Source of the DNA: Sphingomonas panni
Lineage (GTDB): Bacteria > Pseudomonadota > Alphaproteobacteria > Sphingomonadales > Sphingomonadaceae
Assembly (NCBI RefSeq): GCF_022664435.1
Contig: NZ_JAKREU010000001.1
Span: 1 to 64,000 of the forward strand
Length of the DNA stretch: 64,000 nt
Reading direction: 5' to 3'
The position numbers and the translations under genes were made by a program. Positions 52,291 through 60,457 of this stretch are shown here, in pieces (position 1 is the stretch's first letter; every line of letters starts with the position of its first letter). Under the pieces are notes generated by a model. The model was not told where the DNA came from and searched no databases. It saw nothing but the letters and a program-made list of their open reading frames with translations.

Positions 52291-52722
52291 ATGCGTCCGT
52301 CTTCGATCGTCCGGTTCGACCGGCTCTATCTCGCCTCGATCGCCGTCGGGCTGGTCGGCAACATCCTCGAATGGCCGCTGACCATGGCACGGCTGGCGGA
52401 GAACCCGGACACCGCGGCGCTGGGGTCGACGGCGACGGTCGCGGCCGGCGGGATGATCGCGGTCGGCATCGTCATCGCGCTGTTGCTGTGGTTCTTCATC
52501 GCCCGGCGCGGCAGCAACGTCGCCAAATGGATCCTGGTCGTCTTCACCGTCTTCGCGATCGGCAGCCTTGCAGTCGGCTTCTCGACCGGCGCGGTGATCT
52601 TCGACGCCGGCGGCATCGTCCGCATCGTTGCGGTCGCGCTGCAGACGGCGGCGGTCGTCTTCCTGTTCCGGCCCGATACCGCCGCGTGGTTCGCCCCGGC
52701 CATTACGGAGGAGGATATATGA
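52291..52722 (+). CDS. Small four-helix membrane protein
   Basis: A 143-residue protein of unknown family. Four hydrophobic helices are visible: LYLASIAVGLVGNILEW, ATVAAGGMIAVGIVIALLLW, WILVVFTVFAIGSLAVGF and IVRIVAVALQTAAVVFLF; the C-terminus is acidic. The ATG at 52291 follows AGGGGAG, which decides against the TTG at 52267. Its stop overlaps the RNase T2 start (ATATGA), implying coupling. Confidence 0.72.
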   Translation: MRPSSIVRFDRLYLASIAVGLVGNILEWPLTMARLAENPDTAALGSTATVAAGGMIAVGIVIALLLWFFIARRGSNVAKWILVVFTVFAIGSLAVGFSTGAVIFDAGGIVRIVAVALQTAAVVFLFRPDTAAWFAPAITEEDI

Positions 52723-53438
52723 ACCGCCTCGCCCTAACCCTCGCCGCGCTGCTCGCGCCGGTCGCGGTACAGGCGCAGACGCTGCAATGTTCGGTGCCGA
52801 GCCGGATCGAACGCCCGCGCCCCGACCTGCCGACACCGCAACAGCCGCGCCGCGTGCTGCCGATCGGCAGCTATACGCTCGCCATCACCTGGAGCCCGGA
52901 ATATTGCCGCACGCGCCGCGACGATGCGCGTAATGCCTTCCAGTGCGGCGGCGCCAACCGCTTCGGCTTCACGCTGCACGGGCTGTGGCCCGATGGCGAG
53001 GGCAAGGACTGGCCGCAATATTGCACCACCACCCCGATCCTCCCCGAAGCGGTGATCGCGAAGAACCTGTGCGTCACCCCCTCGGCCCAGCTGCTCCAGC
53101 ATGAATATGCCAAGCACGGCACCTGCATGGGCGTGACCCCGGCCGCCTATTTCGACGAGTCGCGCGCACTGTTCCAGCGGCTGCGATTCCCCGACATTAT
53201 GGCCCTGTCGCGCCGCCCGGCCCTTACCGCCGGACAGATCGCCAGCGCCATCGCCCGCCTCAATCCGGGCATGACCGCGCAGTCGATGCGGATCACCACC
53301 AACAAGCGCGGCTGGCTGGACGAAGTGTGGCTCTGCCTCGACAAGCGCCGCCGCTACACCGCCTGCCCGGCGCATCAGGGTGGCGTGACGCCCAACACCC
53401 GCGTCAAGATCTGGCGCGGCGGGCGGCAGGCGGGCTGA
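52719..53438 (+). CDS. Secreted ribonuclease T2-family enzyme
   Basis: Cleaves RNA to 3'-nucleotides in the periplasm or outside. The 239-residue product has a signal peptide (ALTLAALLAPVAVQA), then the two catalytic blocks: CAS I FTLHGLWPDGEG and CAS II HEYAKHGTCMG, each with its catalytic histidine. The cysteines around them fit the conserved disulfides. RBS GGAGGAGG lies before the ATG at 52719. Coupled to the small membrane protein upstream; both converge on the DUF4112 gene with no gap, the two stop codons abutting at 53438/53439. Confidence 0.93.
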   Translation: MNRLALTLAALLAPVAVQAQTLQCSVPSRIERPRPDLPTPQQPRRVLPIGSYTLAITWSPEYCRTRRDDARNAFQCGGANRFGFTLHGLWPDGEGKDWPQYCTTTPILPEAVIAKNLCVTPSAQLLQHEYAKHGTCMGVTPAAYFDESRALFQRLRFPDIMALSRRPALTAGQIASAIARLNPGMTAQSMRITTNKRGWLDEVWLCLDKRRRYTACPAHQGGVTPNTRVKIWRGGRQAG

Positions 53439-53864
53439 TTACCCCTCGACCGTCACCGTCGCAGGATGGTTACGGTCGAGATGCTTGCGGATGATCCGCA
53501 GGTTGCGGGTGTTGGAACGAAAGAAGAAGTCCGGCACCGCGCCGACGATCGGGATCAGCCCCAGCGCCCAGTCGGTGCCGACATTGCCCGCCATCCGCGC
53601 CATCTGCCACTTCGACATGCCCAGGTTGCGGGCCTCCCACAGCATATAGCTGCCCATCGCCGCGCCGATGAAGCTGCCGACCACGGGAATGAAGTTCAGC
53701 AGGAAGTCCAGTCCGACCGGATGGTTCGTGCCCGGAATGGTCATCGACCGCTCCATCAGCCGCTCGATCGCCACCACGCGACGGCGCACGGCTTGCGGGT
53801 CCTTGTCGAGATGCCCGGCGATCTGATCGAACAGTTCGGGCGAGATGCGGGTGGTCTTTGCCAT
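53439..53864 (-). CDS. DUF4112 membrane protein
   Basis: A 141-residue protein with two hydrophobic hairpins. The conserved block is GLDFLLNFIPVVGSFIGAAMGSYMLWEA, then a second, similar GLIPIVGAVPDFFFRSNTRNLRII. Function unknown. The ATG at 53864 begins MAKTTRISPE. It lies five bases downstream of the solute-binding protein gene and probably shares its transcript. Confidence 0.9.
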   Translation of the reverse strand: MAKTTRISPELFDQIAGHLDKDPQAVRRRVVAIERLMERSMTIPGTNHPVGLDFLLNFIPVVGSFIGAAMGSYMLWEARNLGMSKWQMARMAGNVGTDWALGLIPIVGAVPDFFFRSNTRNLRIIRKHLDRNHPATVTVEG

Positions 53865-53869
53865 GCCCC

Positions 53870-55258
53870 CTATCTGGTGTCGGCGCGCAGGTGGTTCAAC
53901 GGATGTACCGCGCGGCCATTGGTCTGGAACGCGCGCAGCCGGGGCGCGACCAGCGACCAGCGCCACGGCCGCGCGACCGGCACGAACGCCACGTCCGCCG
54001 CCATCGCCGCATCCGCCGCCGCCAGCCTTTGCGCCCGCTCGGGCAGATTGTCGGCATCGCGTGCGGCAGCGATCAGCGTCATCGCCTCCATCGAACAGTT
54101 CCGGCACGCGGTCGCCAGATACCAGCGCGCACTGTCATAGGGGGCCACCCGGTCGATCAGCCGCAGCTCGGCCGGCGCGGTCATCGCCACCCGTTCGCCC
54201 GTGATGCCGATGCGCGACAGCGCGACCGCGATCCGCCCCCACAGCAACGTCGCCCCCGGCCCGGTCGGCAGCGCGACGCGCAGCCGCACCGGCTGGCCAT
54301 AGGCGGTGACCTGTGCCCGCGCGGTCGCCCAGCGCTGGTCGTCGGTCAGGTTGCGCCACGCGGGCAGCGCCGGGTCCGCCGCCGAATCGAGCTTCTCGGG
54401 CAACAGCGTGTCCGCCGGCCCCCATGCCGGATCGATCGCACCGGGCAGGTTCGCCCCCTGCACCGCCATCGCCACCGCCGCCCGGCCGAGCGCGCTCGAC
54501 AGGAACCCGTCCCGCCCGACAAAGGCAAAGCCGAACAACCCGCGCGCCGGATCGACCCGCACGTCCGCCGGACGCGGGCTGGCGGCGGCGACCAGCGGCC
54601 AGTCGGCAAAGTCCCCACCCAGCACCAGGTCGCTGCGCTTCTCGGCATAGCGCGCCACCGCCAGCGCCGCGCGGCCGCCGCGCAACCGGACCTCGTCGGC
54701 GGCGACCGGCGGCGGTCCTTCGGGATCGGCCGGCGCGCGCAGGCGGATGCCGTTTCCCCGCAACCGGCGCAGCGGCCCCGTGCCCTGCGCACCCCGGATC
54801 ACCGCCAGTTCCGGCTGGGCCAGCAATGTCAGCAATTCGGTATTGGGGCGCTTCAGCCGCACCTCGATCACCTGCGGCGTCATCGCCACGATCTCGTCGA
54901 TCGACCACAGGAACGGCGTCAGCCGATGCCCCGCCTCCACCCGCACCGCGCGGCGCAGCGCCACCACGACCTGTTCGGCGGTGACCGGTCGCCCGTCGCT
55001 CCACGTCGCATCGCCCAGCCGAAAGATATAGCTGCGCCCGTCATCGACCATGTTCCAGCGCTCGGCGAGGCCCGGCTCGACCTGTCCGGCGGCATCGAAC
55101 CGCACCAGCCCCTGCGCCAGCGCGCTGCGCAGCAGCACGCGCTCGACATCGCCCTTCGCTCCGTCCTCGATCGCATCGACCGTGACCGGCCGCTGGTCGC
55201 CCCGGCCGTCACAGGCCCCGACCGCCAGCAGCAGGGGAGCGAGGAACAGGATGCGCAC
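53870..55258 (-). CDS. ABC-type solute-binding lipoprotein (SBP family 5-like)
   Basis: A 462-residue exported lipoprotein. The lipobox is in LLLAVGAC (cysteine at about 17). SALAQGLVRFDAAGQVEPGLAERW, SYIFRLGDATWSDGRPVTAEQVV and a C-terminal DVAFVPVARPWRWSLV are the pattern of DppA/OppA-type binding proteins, though it diverges in between. No permease or ATPase gene is adjacent, so transport partner is unknown. The GTG at 55258 is backed by a strong AAGGAGGTGG site just upstream; longer in-frame ATGs run across the tRNA gene. Confidence 0.8.
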   Translation of the reverse strand: MRILFLAPLLLAVGACDGRGDQRPVTVDAIEDGAKGDVERVLLRSALAQGLVRFDAAGQVEPGLAERWNMVDDGRSYIFRLGDATWSDGRPVTAEQVVVALRRAVRVEAGHRLTPFLWSIDEIVAMTPQVIEVRLKRPNTELLTLLAQPELAVIRGAQGTGPLRRLRGNGIRLRAPADPEGPPPVAADEVRLRGGRAALAVARYAEKRSDLVLGGDFADWPLVAAASPRPADVRVDPARGLFGFAFVGRDGFLSSALGRAAVAMAVQGANLPGAIDPAWGPADTLLPEKLDSAADPALPAWRNLTDDQRWATARAQVTAYGQPVRLRVALPTGPGATLLWGRIAVALSRIGITGERVAMTAPAELRLIDRVAPYDSARWYLATACRNCSMEAMTLIAAARDADNLPERAQRLAAADAAMAADVAFVPVARPWRWSLVAPRLRAFQTNGRAVHPLNHLRADTR

Positions 55259-55274
55259 GATGCCACCTCCTTGC

Positions 55275-55360
55275 TGGTACGGACGGCGGGACTTGAACCC
55301 GCACTCCCGATGGGAAGCGGATTTTAAGTCCGCTGCGTCTACCGATTTCGCCACGTCCGC
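55275..55360 (-). tRNA. tRNA-Leu (anticodon TAA)
   Basis: The minus strand starts GCGGACGTGGCGAAATCGG, has the anticodon stem-loop CGGACTTAAAATCCG (anticodon TAA), an 11-13-base variable arm (CTTCCCATCGGGAG) as in class II tRNAs, T-arm GGTTCAAGTCC and acceptor complement CGTCCGTACCA with CCA encoded. Length 86. It directly precedes the solute-binding protein gene. Confidence 0.97.
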
Positions 55361-55398
55361 GAGGCAAGCGGCGTTCCAAGCGGATCGCCGCGCGCCCG

Positions 55399-56286
55399 TC
55401 AAGCCGCGCCGCGTCGCAGCGTCTGGATGATGCCGGAGAAATCGGTCGCCGCGTTGCCGTCCTCGACGAAGCGGGCATAGAGTTCGGCGGCGCGCGCGCC
55501 CATCGGCGTGTCGGCCCCTGCCCCCGCCGCCGCCTGCATGGCGAGCCGCAGGTCCTTCAGCATCAGCGCGGCGGCGAACCCGCCTTGGAACCCGCGGTCC
55601 GCCGGCGTTTCCGGACCGACCCCTGCGACCGGGCAATAGCTGGTCATCGACCAGCACTGCCCCGAACTGACCGACGAGATGTCGTAGAAGGTCTGCGGGT
55701 CCAGCCCCAGCTTCTCGGCCAGCGCAAATGCCTCGCACGTCGCGATCATCGACGCGCCGAGCAGCATGTTGTTGCACATCTTGGCGGCCTGTCCCGCGCC
55801 GCTCGTCCCCGCATGGATCACCGCCTTGCCCATGTCGGACAGGAACGGCTCTGCCTTCGCAAAGGCTGCGTCGTTGCCACCGACCATGAAGGTGAGCGCG
55901 CCGGCATTGGCCGCCGCGATCCCGCCCGATACCGGCGCATCGACCGCGTGCAGCCCTTTCGCACGCGCCGCCTCCGCGACCTGGCGGGCGGTATCGACGT
56001 CGATCGTCGAACAATCGATCAGCACCGCGCCGGTGTCGACCGCTCCGAACAGCGCATCGCCATAGACCTGCGCGACATGCGCACCGGCGGGGAGCATCGT
56101 CACCACCGCCTGCGCGCCGGTGGCGGCCTCCACCGCATCGGCGACGGGCAGGCAGCCGGCTGCCTTCGCCCGCGCCAGCGCCTCGGCCGACAGGTCGAAC
56201 GCGCGGACGTCATGCCCCGCCTTCGCCAGATTGGCCGCCATGCCCCCGCCCATATTGCCGAGGCCGATAAAGCCGATGCGTGCCAT
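55399..56286 (-). CDS. mmsB: 3-hydroxyisobutyrate dehydrogenase
   Basis: Oxidises 3-hydroxyisobutyrate to methylmalonate semialdehyde in valine breakdown. The 295-residue protein has the NAD motif GFIGLGNMGGGMAANLAKAGHDV (about 4-26), the substrate motif DAPVSGGIAAANAG, and the catalytic lysine region GAGQAAKMCNNMLLG with the typical NNM. The ATG at 56286 has AGGAGAG upstream. It is the last gene of the valine-degradation run. Confidence 0.94.
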   Translation of the reverse strand: MARIGFIGLGNMGGGMAANLAKAGHDVRAFDLSAEALARAKAAGCLPVADAVEAATGAQAVVTMLPAGAHVAQVYGDALFGAVDTGAVLIDCSTIDVDTARQVAEAARAKGLHAVDAPVSGGIAAANAGALTFMVGGNDAAFAKAEPFLSDMGKAVIHAGTSGAGQAAKMCNNMLLGASMIATCEAFALAEKLGLDPQTFYDISSVSSGQCWSMTSYCPVAGVGPETPADRGFQGGFAAALMLKDLRLAMQAAAGAGADTPMGARAAELYARFVEDGNAATDFSGIIQTLRRGAA

Positions 56287-56297
56287 GATCGTCTCTC

Positions 56298-57074
56298 CTA
56301 TCGCCCGGTCCAGTTGCCGGGGCGCTTTTCGACGAAGGCGGTCATGCCTTCCTTCTGGTCCGCCGTGCCGAACAGGCCGTGGAACAGGCGGCGTTCGAAC
56401 TGCACGCCTTGGGCAAGTGTCGTGTCGAAGGCGGCGTTGACCATTTCCTTGTTCGCCTTGACCGCCAGCGGGGCCATGGCGGCGATGGTGGCGGCGGTCT
56501 TTACCGCTTCCTCGACCAGATCGTCGGCGGGCACGATCCGTGCGACGAGGCCGCAGCGTTCCGCTTCCTCTGCGCCGATCATCCTGCCGGTCAGGCACAT
56601 TTCCATCGCCTTCGCCTTGCCGACGGCACGCGCAAGGCGCTGCGACCCGCCCATGCCCGGCGTCACGCCCAGCTTGATCTCGGGCTGGCCGAACTTCGCG
56701 GTGTCCGCCACGAGGATGAAGTCGCACATCATCGCCAGCTCGCACCCGCCGCCCAGCGCGAAGCCCGCCACGGCGGCGATGATCGGCTTGCGGGTGCGGG
56801 TGAAGGCGTCCCAGCCGCTGAAATGGTCGCCGCCATACATGGCCGCGAAGTTCATTTCCTGCATCTCCTTGATATCGGCGCCGGCGGCGAACGCCTTGGC
56901 CGATCCGGTGATGACCGCGCAGCCCTGTGTCGGGTCGGCATCGAACGCGCGCATCGCGTCGAGCAGTTCGGACAGGATTTGCCCGTTGAGCGCGTTCAGC
57001 GCCTGCGGCCGGTTGAGCGTGACCAGCGTCACCGCATCGCGTCGCTCGACGAGGATGGTTTCATAAGCGGACAT
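56298..57074 (-). CDS. Enoyl-CoA hydratase
   Basis: A 258-residue crotonase-fold enzyme. It has [15 protein letters not shown], the oxyanion-hole [11 protein letters not shown], and [38 protein letters not shown] with both catalytic glutamates (E in GGGCELAM and in QPEIKLG). Context fixes the role as methacrylyl-CoA hydratase in valine catabolism, though the family also serves beta-oxidation. It lies 11 bases before mmsB and 15 after the hydrolase. Confidence 0.94.
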   Translation of the reverse strand: MSAYETILVERRDAVTLVTLNRPQALNALNGQILSELLDAMRAFDADPTQGCAVITGSAKAFAAGADIKEMQEMNFAAMYGGDHFSGWDAFTRTRKPIIAAVAGFALGGGCELAMMCDFILVADTAKFGQPEIKLGVTPGMGGSQRLARAVGKAKAMEMCLTGRMIGAEEAERCGLVARIVPADDLVEEAVKTAATIAAMAPLAVKANKEMVNAAFDTTLAQGVQFERRLFHGLFGTADQKEGMTAFVEKRPGNWTGR

Positions 57075-57089
57075 GGTGGTTCCTCGAAC

Positions 57090-58130
57090 TCATTGCGGTT
57101 GCCATTCGTCGGCGGGTGGAAGTGGGGCGAAGATGCGGTCGATCATATGGTCGCTGACCGCATCCGGTGTGGCCGGGTCCCATTTGGGCGCGTGATCCTT
57201 GTCGACGATCACCGCCCGCACGCCCTCGACAATATCCGGGCGCTGCACGATGCGGGTGACGACGGCATATTCCTGCCGCATCTCGTCCTCGAAGGTCGGC
57301 ATGGTCGCGCCGTCGAGCAGCAGCTTGAGCGACACCTTGCACGACAGAGGCGAACGTTGCCGCAGCGTCGTCAGCTGCTCATTCGCCCAGTCCGACCCGT
57401 CCGCCTCCAGCGCGGTCAGGATTTCCTCGAAATCGTCGCTCGCGAACAGCCGGTCGATCGCTTCGCGCTGCGTCAGGATCGGCGCATCGCCGGGCGGGGT
57501 CGCGTGGTCGGAAAGGATCGCCTCCGCCGCCTGCGGATCGGCGGCGATGGCCTGCTTCACCGTCTCCAGCGTGTCGGCGGGGAGCAGGTGCGTCGCAAGG
57601 CCGAGCGCCAGCATCTCGCTGCCGTCCAGCCTTGCCCCGGTCAGCGCCAGATACTGGCCGATCCGACCGGGCAGGCGCGACAGATACCAGCCGCCGCCGA
57701 CATCGGGGAACAGTCCGATCGCGGTCTCCGGCATGGCGAAGCGGCTGTTCTCGGTCGCGACACGAAACCGGCAAGGCTGCGAAATGCCGACTCCGCCACC
57801 CATCGTCACCCCGTCCATGACGGCGATGGTCGGCTTGGCATAGGTGAACAGCCGGTGGTTCAGCCGATATTCGGTCGCGAAGAACGCGCGCGCAGCGGCG
57901 CCGTCCGCCGCGCTGCTCTCCGCAATCATGCGGATATCGCCGCCGGCGCAGAAGCCGCGGCCCTCGGCATGGTCGATCAGGATCGCGTGGACGTCGGCGT
58001 TCTCGCGCCACTGCTCCAGCGCCGCCAGCATCGCGTCGCACATCTCGTGATTGAGGGCATGGAGGGCTTTGGGACGGTTCAACCGGATGCGGCCGAGATG
58101 GCCGTCGACCATCGTCAGCACATCGTTCAC
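57090..58130 (-). CDS. 3-hydroxyisobutyryl-CoA hydrolase
   Basis: Releases CoA from 3-hydroxyisobutyryl-CoA. A 346-residue crotonase-fold protein longer than simple hydratases. GFCAGGDIRMIAESS, MDGVTMGGGVGISQPCRFRVATENSRFAMPETAIGLFPDVGGGWYLSRLPG and the C-terminal DKDHAPKWDPA are diagnostic of the hydrolase subgroup. The start is a GTG at 58130 that overlaps the acyl-CoA dehydrogenase TGA (GTGA). Confidence 0.94.
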   Translation of the reverse strand: MNDVLTMVDGHLGRIRLNRPKALHALNHEMCDAMLAALEQWRENADVHAILIDHAEGRGFCAGGDIRMIAESSAADGAAARAFFATEYRLNHRLFTYAKPTIAVMDGVTMGGGVGISQPCRFRVATENSRFAMPETAIGLFPDVGGGWYLSRLPGRIGQYLALTGARLDGSEMLALGLATHLLPADTLETVKQAIAADPQAAEAILSDHATPPGDAPILTQREAIDRLFASDDFEEILTALEADGSDWANEQLTTLRQRSPLSCKVSLKLLLDGATMPTFEDEMRQEYAVVTRIVQRPDIVEGVRAVIVDKDHAPKWDPATPDAVSDHMIDRIFAPLPPADEWQPQ

Positions 58131-59266
58131 TTCACCAGCTCCCGTCCCACGATCATCCGCATCACCTGGTTCGTGCCTTCCAGGATCGAATGCACCCGCA
58201 GGTCGCGCCAGAAGCGTTCGATCGGATAGTCCATCAGATAGCCATAGCCGCCATGCAGCTGCAGCGCCTGATCGACCACCTTCGATCCCGTGTCGGTGGC
58301 GAAGCGTTTCGCCATCGCGGCGAAGCGCGTCTTGTCGGGCGCGTTCGCCGTCACCTTGGCCGCGGCGGTGTAGAGCAGCGCCCGCGCCGCCTCCAGCTCG
58401 GTCGCCATGTCGGCGAGGGTGAACTGGGTATTCTGGAAGTCGGCGATGGGCTTCCCGAACTGCTGCCGCGCCTTGGTATAGGCGATCGCCTCGTCGAGGC
58501 AGCGCTGCGCCCCGCCCAGCGAACAGGCACCGATGTTCAGCCGCCCGCCGTCAAGCCCCTGCATCGCGATCGAAAAGCCCTGCCCTTCCGCGCCGACCAG
58601 ATTGGCGGCGGGCACGCGTACCTGGTCGAGGATCACCGCGCGCGTCGGCTGCGAATGCCAGCCGAGCTTGCGTTCGTTCGCGCCGAACGACACGCCGGGC
58701 ATGTCCTTCTCGACAGCCAAGCAGGAGATACCCTTCGGTCCTTCGCCCCCGGTGCGGCACATGACCAGATAGACGTCGTTGTCACCCGCGCCGGAGATGA
58801 ACTGCTTGGTCCCGGTAACGATATAGTGGTCGCCATCGCGCACCGCCTTCGTCTTCAGCGCCGCCGCGTCCGACCCGGACGACGGCTCGGTCAGGCAATA
58901 GCTGGCAAGCTTGTCCATCGTGACGAGATCGGGAAGGAACCGGCCTTTCAGCTCGGCCGACCCGAATGCGTCGAGCATCCACGCCGCCATATTGTGGATC
59001 GAGATGAACGCGCTGGTCGACGGACAGCCATAGGCCATCGCCTCCATGATCAGCGCCGATTCCATCCGGCCAAGCCCGATGCCGCCCGACTCCTCGGACA
59101 CATAGATCGCGGCAAAGCCCAGCTCCGCCGCCGCCTTGATTGTGTCGCGCGGGAAGATGTGCTTCTCGTCCCATTCGGCGGCATGGGGGGTGATCGCATC
59201 CGCCGTGAACCGGCGGGCAAGCTCCTGAATCTCGCGCTGGTCGTCGGTCAAATCGAACTGGGTCAC
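58127..59266 (-). CDS. Acyl-CoA dehydrogenase, probable isobutyryl-CoA dehydrogenase
   Basis: First oxidation of isobutyryl-CoA. The 379-residue flavoprotein has the FAD/CoA segments AYCLTEPSSGSDAAALKTKA, YIVTGTKQFISGAGDND and QFGKPIADFQNTQFTLADMATELEAARALLY, and the catalytic glutamate in HGGYGYLMDYPIERFWRDLRV (position by homology uncertain, as E may lie elsewhere). Context supports the isobutyryl substrate. The start GTG at 59266 overlaps the stop of a 25-codon reading frame (GTGA). Confidence 0.9.
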   Translation of the reverse strand: MTQFDLTDDQREIQELARRFTADAITPHAAEWDEKHIFPRDTIKAAAELGFAAIYVSEESGGIGLGRMESALIMEAMAYGCPSTSAFISIHNMAAWMLDAFGSAELKGRFLPDLVTMDKLASYCLTEPSSGSDAAALKTKAVRDGDHYIVTGTKQFISGAGDNDVYLVMCRTGGEGPKGISCLAVEKDMPGVSFGANERKLGWHSQPTRAVILDQVRVPAANLVGAEGQGFSIAMQGLDGGRLNIGACSLGGAQRCLDEAIAYTKARQQFGKPIADFQNTQFTLADMATELEAARALLYTAAAKVTANAPDKTRFAAMAKRFATDTGSKVVDQALQLHGGYGYLMDYPIERFWRDLRVHSILEGTNQVMRMIVGRELVK

Positions 59267-59340
59267 GCTTCACTCTCCACTATCGCTTCGGCCGGCATCG
59301 CCGCGGTTGCTCGCGCGCGGCCGAACATCATCTCGTTCAT
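59263..59340 (-). CDS. 25-codon reading frame bridging deacetylase and acyl-CoA dehydrogenase
   Basis: A tiny frame whose ATG (59340-59338) overlaps the deacetylase stop as TGATG and whose TGA overlaps the acyl-CoA dehydrogenase GTG as GTGA. The product is Met/Ala/Glu-rich (begins MNEMMFGRARATAAMPAEA). It may act only to couple translation across the 73-base gap, or may be chance. No homology is known. Confidence 0.3.
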   Translation of the reverse strand: MNEMMFGRARATAAMPAEAIVESEA

Positions 59341-60272
59341 CACGGTGTCTTGTGCAGCACGCGCTGCCGGTAGAGCGGGATCGCGATCGACAGCGTGTTG
59401 CGCTCGTACCAGCGCGGCGCCGGCACGCCCTTTTCCCACGCGATCGCCTCCAGCCGGTTGCCCTGCGCCGATGCCGTATCGGGCTGCGCCTGCGCGATCG
59501 GATCGCGATACGCTGCGTCAGCGGTAACGATCTCCCATCCCCTGCTTCGCAGCGCCGCGACCAGATCGGCGATCCAATAGGCGGCAAGGTCGGTTTCGTG
59601 GAGCAGCATCACCTGCACCGGCTGCCGCCCCAGCGCCTGCTTCGCCAGCCGGTCGCTGAACTCGGCGGATTCGACATGGGTTTCGACATACAAATCGCGC
59701 AGGGCGTCCATGTCGATCGGCTCGCCGGTCTTGCGCGCTTCGGCCGTCAGGTTTTCGATACTCCAGTCCGACCCGTCGACCGTGACATAGCCGTTCGACA
59801 GTTTTCGCGCGGCGAGGCCGGCCCGGACGGCATCCCGCTTCGCCTTGTCGGTGCCGCCCTCGTCGAGGAAGGGGAAGCGGAACCACGGGCGCAGCCCCTT
59901 GCGGCCCATGAGCCACGCGCTCGCCCGGTCGATATCGGCCAGATAGGCCTCAGCCGTCATCGACTTCAGCGCGGGATGGCTGAAGCTGTGGTTGGCGATG
60001 ACATGGCCCGCCTTGACATAGGCCGCGATCCGCCGCCCGCCCCCCGCCCCATCCGGCGCGGACAGATTGCCCGGCACGACGAAGAAGGCAGCCTGGCGGA
60101 CCTTCGCCTTGCGCAGGCCGGCAATGATCCGCTCGGTGCGTTCGTCGGGCGTCAGGAACGGCCCGCGCGCCCGCGGCGCATCGTCGAAGGTCAGCGCTAT
60201 ACGTTTCTGGGCGGCGGCGGGGGCCGATGCGACCAGCAATGTCAGCATCGCTACCATCAGGCGTCGTATCAT
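59340..60272 (-). CDS. Secreted polysaccharide deacetylase (NodB-fold)
   Basis: A 310-residue exported enzyme. Signal peptide (MVAMLTLLVASAPAAA) then the first NodB motif ALTFDDAPRARGPF, with the catalytic Asp-Asp, and the metal histidines in ANHSFSHPALKSM. RPWFRFPFLDEGGTD and the MLLHETDLAAYWIADL ending correspond to motifs 3 to 5. Substrate may be peptidoglycan, chitooligosaccharide or an exopolysaccharide. The ATG at 60272 gives the best signal sequence. Its position inside the valine-degradation operon is odd. Confidence 0.87.
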   Translation of the reverse strand: MIRRLMVAMLTLLVASAPAAAQKRIALTFDDAPRARGPFLTPDERTERIIAGLRKAKVRQAAFFVVPGNLSAPDGAGGGRRIAAYVKAGHVIANHSFSHPALKSMTAEAYLADIDRASAWLMGRKGLRPWFRFPFLDEGGTDKAKRDAVRAGLAARKLSNGYVTVDGSDWSIENLTAEARKTGEPIDMDALRDLYVETHVESAEFSDRLAKQALGRQPVQVMLLHETDLAAYWIADLVAALRSRGWEIVTADAAYRDPIAQAQPDTASAQGNRLEAIAWEKGVPAPRWYERNTLSIAIPLYRQRVLHKTP

Positions 60273-60334
60273 CGTGGTAATTCCTCCCGGCAGACGACGG
60301 CTATCGCGGGTTTGAGGATCAGGTCCGGCCAAGT

Positions 60335-60420
60335 CGTCACCCCGGGCTTGACCCAGGGTCCCGCTTCTTCCGCAACGGACGACAAGAAGGCGGGACCCCG
60401 GATCAAGTCCGGGGTGACGG
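60335..60420. repeat. Palindromic intergenic repeat, family G copy 2
   Basis: CGTCACCCCGGGCTTGACCC at the left and AAGTCCGGGGTGACGG at the right are the same arms as copy 1 at 51110-51194, and GTCCCGCTTCTT / AAGAAGGCGGGAC are inside with one inserted base. It lies between mmsA and the deacetylase. Confidence 0.82.
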
Positions 60421-60457
60421 GATTAACGCATGGCGGGACGAACGCCACCGGGTCCGC

